From: JACPSX01 sp035288405 [NCBI: bacterium]
Lineage (GTDB): Bacteria; JACPSX01
Direction: 5' to 3'
Assembly: GCA_035288405.1 (NCBI GenBank)
Contig: DATEAK010000038.1
Coordinates: 1 to 5,112, forward strand
DNA: 5,112 nt
Below the pieces are notes generated by a model that saw only the letters and a list, made by a program, of their open reading frames with translations, was not told the DNA's origin and did no database searches. The translations under genes and the position numbers were made by a program. Positions 4,389 through 5,112 of the stretch are shown in pieces (position 1 is the stretch's first letter; the number at the start of each line of letters is the position of its first letter).

Positions 4389-5112
4389 AGACGAACACCC
4401 GGCTGTCCATCGCAGTTCTGGCCGTGGCGGTCCTGCTTTCTATAGGAATGACCCCATCCGGGATTTTCGGGCAGGAGCTGAAAAAGGTGAGTCTGGGTTT
4501 TCCGGCCGTCTCCGGTGGGTTCCTTCCTTTTTATATTGCCCAGGAGGAGGGATACTACAAGCAAGAGGGACTTGACCCGCAAATTCAAATGATCCGGGGA
4601 GCCATCTCCGTACGCGCGCTCATTTCCAACACTCTCGACTACAACACGGCTCCGGCTTTGGATGCCATCGTGCGCACCCGGCAGCCGATTCGCTACCTCC
4701 TCTCGATGACCCACGGCAAGTACGTCCTGGTGTCGAACCCGGCGGTCGTCAAGACGATCACCGACCTGAAGGGGAAGTCTCTTGCCGTATCCTCCTTCGG
4801 CGGCAGCGCGGACCTGGTTTCCCGCCGGATCTTGAAGAGCCACGGACTGCAACCGGACAAGGACGTGGCCTTGCTGCAGATCGGAACCCCCCGGGACCGC
4901 TTTCTGGCTCTCAGCGCGGGAAGAATCGGAGCCACACTGCTCACATCGCCCGACGATCTCCAGGCTCTGGATCAGGGGATGATCTCACTGGAAAAGTTCA
5001 TCGACATTTATCCCCAGATCGGGATCAACGTCATGCAGTCCCGCATCGAGACCAAGCCGGATGAGGTGTACGGGATGGTGAAGGCCACGTTCAAAGGCCT
5101 GCGCTATGAGGT
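4385..5112 (+). CDS. Second NitT/TauT-type ABC substrate-binding protein (3' partial)
   Basis: The first 242 codons of a gene that runs off the right edge; a full family member has about 320-340 residues. The N-terminus is a signal peptide: MKTNTR, a hydrophobic core (LSIAVLAVAVLLSIGM), and probable cleavage near residues 29-30 (IFGQ). The mature part has NMT1-like features: VSLGFPAVSGGFLPFYIA (35-52), EEGYYKQEGLDPQI (54-67), ITDLKGKSLAVSSFGGSAD (125-143), SAGRIGATLL (177-186), and a C-terminal helix region starting PDEVYGMVKATF. No lipobox cysteine is visible. It is a distant relative of the binding protein at 1714-2706, sharing family motifs but clearly not a recent copy, so it may bind a different ligand or serve another transporter. 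It overlaps the flavoprotein gene before it by 4 nt (ATGA), tying it to the same operon. No permease or ATPase gene is visible, but they may follow beyond the edge. Confidence 0.92.
   Translation, partial: MKTNTRLSIAVLAVAVLLSIGMTPSGIFGQELKKVSLGFPAVSGGFLPFYIAQEEGYYKQEGLDPQIQMIRGAISVRALISNTLDYNTAPALDAIVRTRQPIRYLLSMTHGKYVLVSNPAVVKTITDLKGKSLAVSSFGGSADLVSRRILKSHGLQPDKDVALLQIGTPRDRFLALSAGRIGATLLTSPDDLQALDQGMISLEKFIDIYPQIGINVMQSRIETKPDEVYGMVKATFKGLRYE

Noticed and set aside
4331-4852. Minus-strand open frame of 173 codons over the second binding-protein gene
   Set aside because: The plus-strand frame from 4385 has a signal peptide, family motifs and a near-consensus ribosome binding site; the antisense frame has none of these.

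Overview
The window holds one co-directional gene cluster on the + strand, with no mobile element, RNA gene or CRISPR array seen. In order it contains: the 3' end of a hydantoinase B/oxoprolinase-family gene; a complete MmgE/PrpD-family gene; a complete NitT/TauT-type (NMT1-like) ABC substrate-binding protein gene; two tandem paralogous nitroreductase-fold flavoprotein genes; and the 5' part of a second, unlike substrate-binding protein gene that runs off the right edge. Gaps are 4, 15, 80 and 30 nt, and the last pair overlaps by 4 nt (ATGA), so the whole set is probably one operon. Every complete or 5'-complete gene has a recognisable Shine-Dalgarno sequence.

The moderately high GC content, strong Shine-Dalgarno sites and co-occurrence of hydantoinase, MmgE/PrpD and several NMT1-like binding proteins resemble operons of uncultured soil or sediment bacteria (Deltaproteobacteria-like, Binatota, Rokubacteria, Tectomicrobia and similar). 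This placement is an impression from gene content, not a proof.

Functionally, the set looks like uptake plus catabolism of an unknown small organic compound. The two secreted binding proteins would capture ligands. HyuB, with a presumed HyuA partner upstream, would perform an ATP-dependent ring-opening or carboxylation-type reaction. The MmgE/PrpD protein would do a dehydration, hydration or isomerisation step. The two flavoproteins would do an NAD(P)H/FMN redox step. The substrate cannot be read from the sequence, and no permease or ATPase gene is in the window.

The points most worth a second look are: the gap-free tandem flavoprotein pair (178 of 252 aligned residues identical by hand count) with patches of exact DNA identity; an MmgE/PrpD protein whose usual pocket motif is altered at several positions; a bulged hairpin in the only sizeable intergenic gap; and a perfect 15-bp inverted repeat starting at base 1, which may be a contig-end fold-back artefact.
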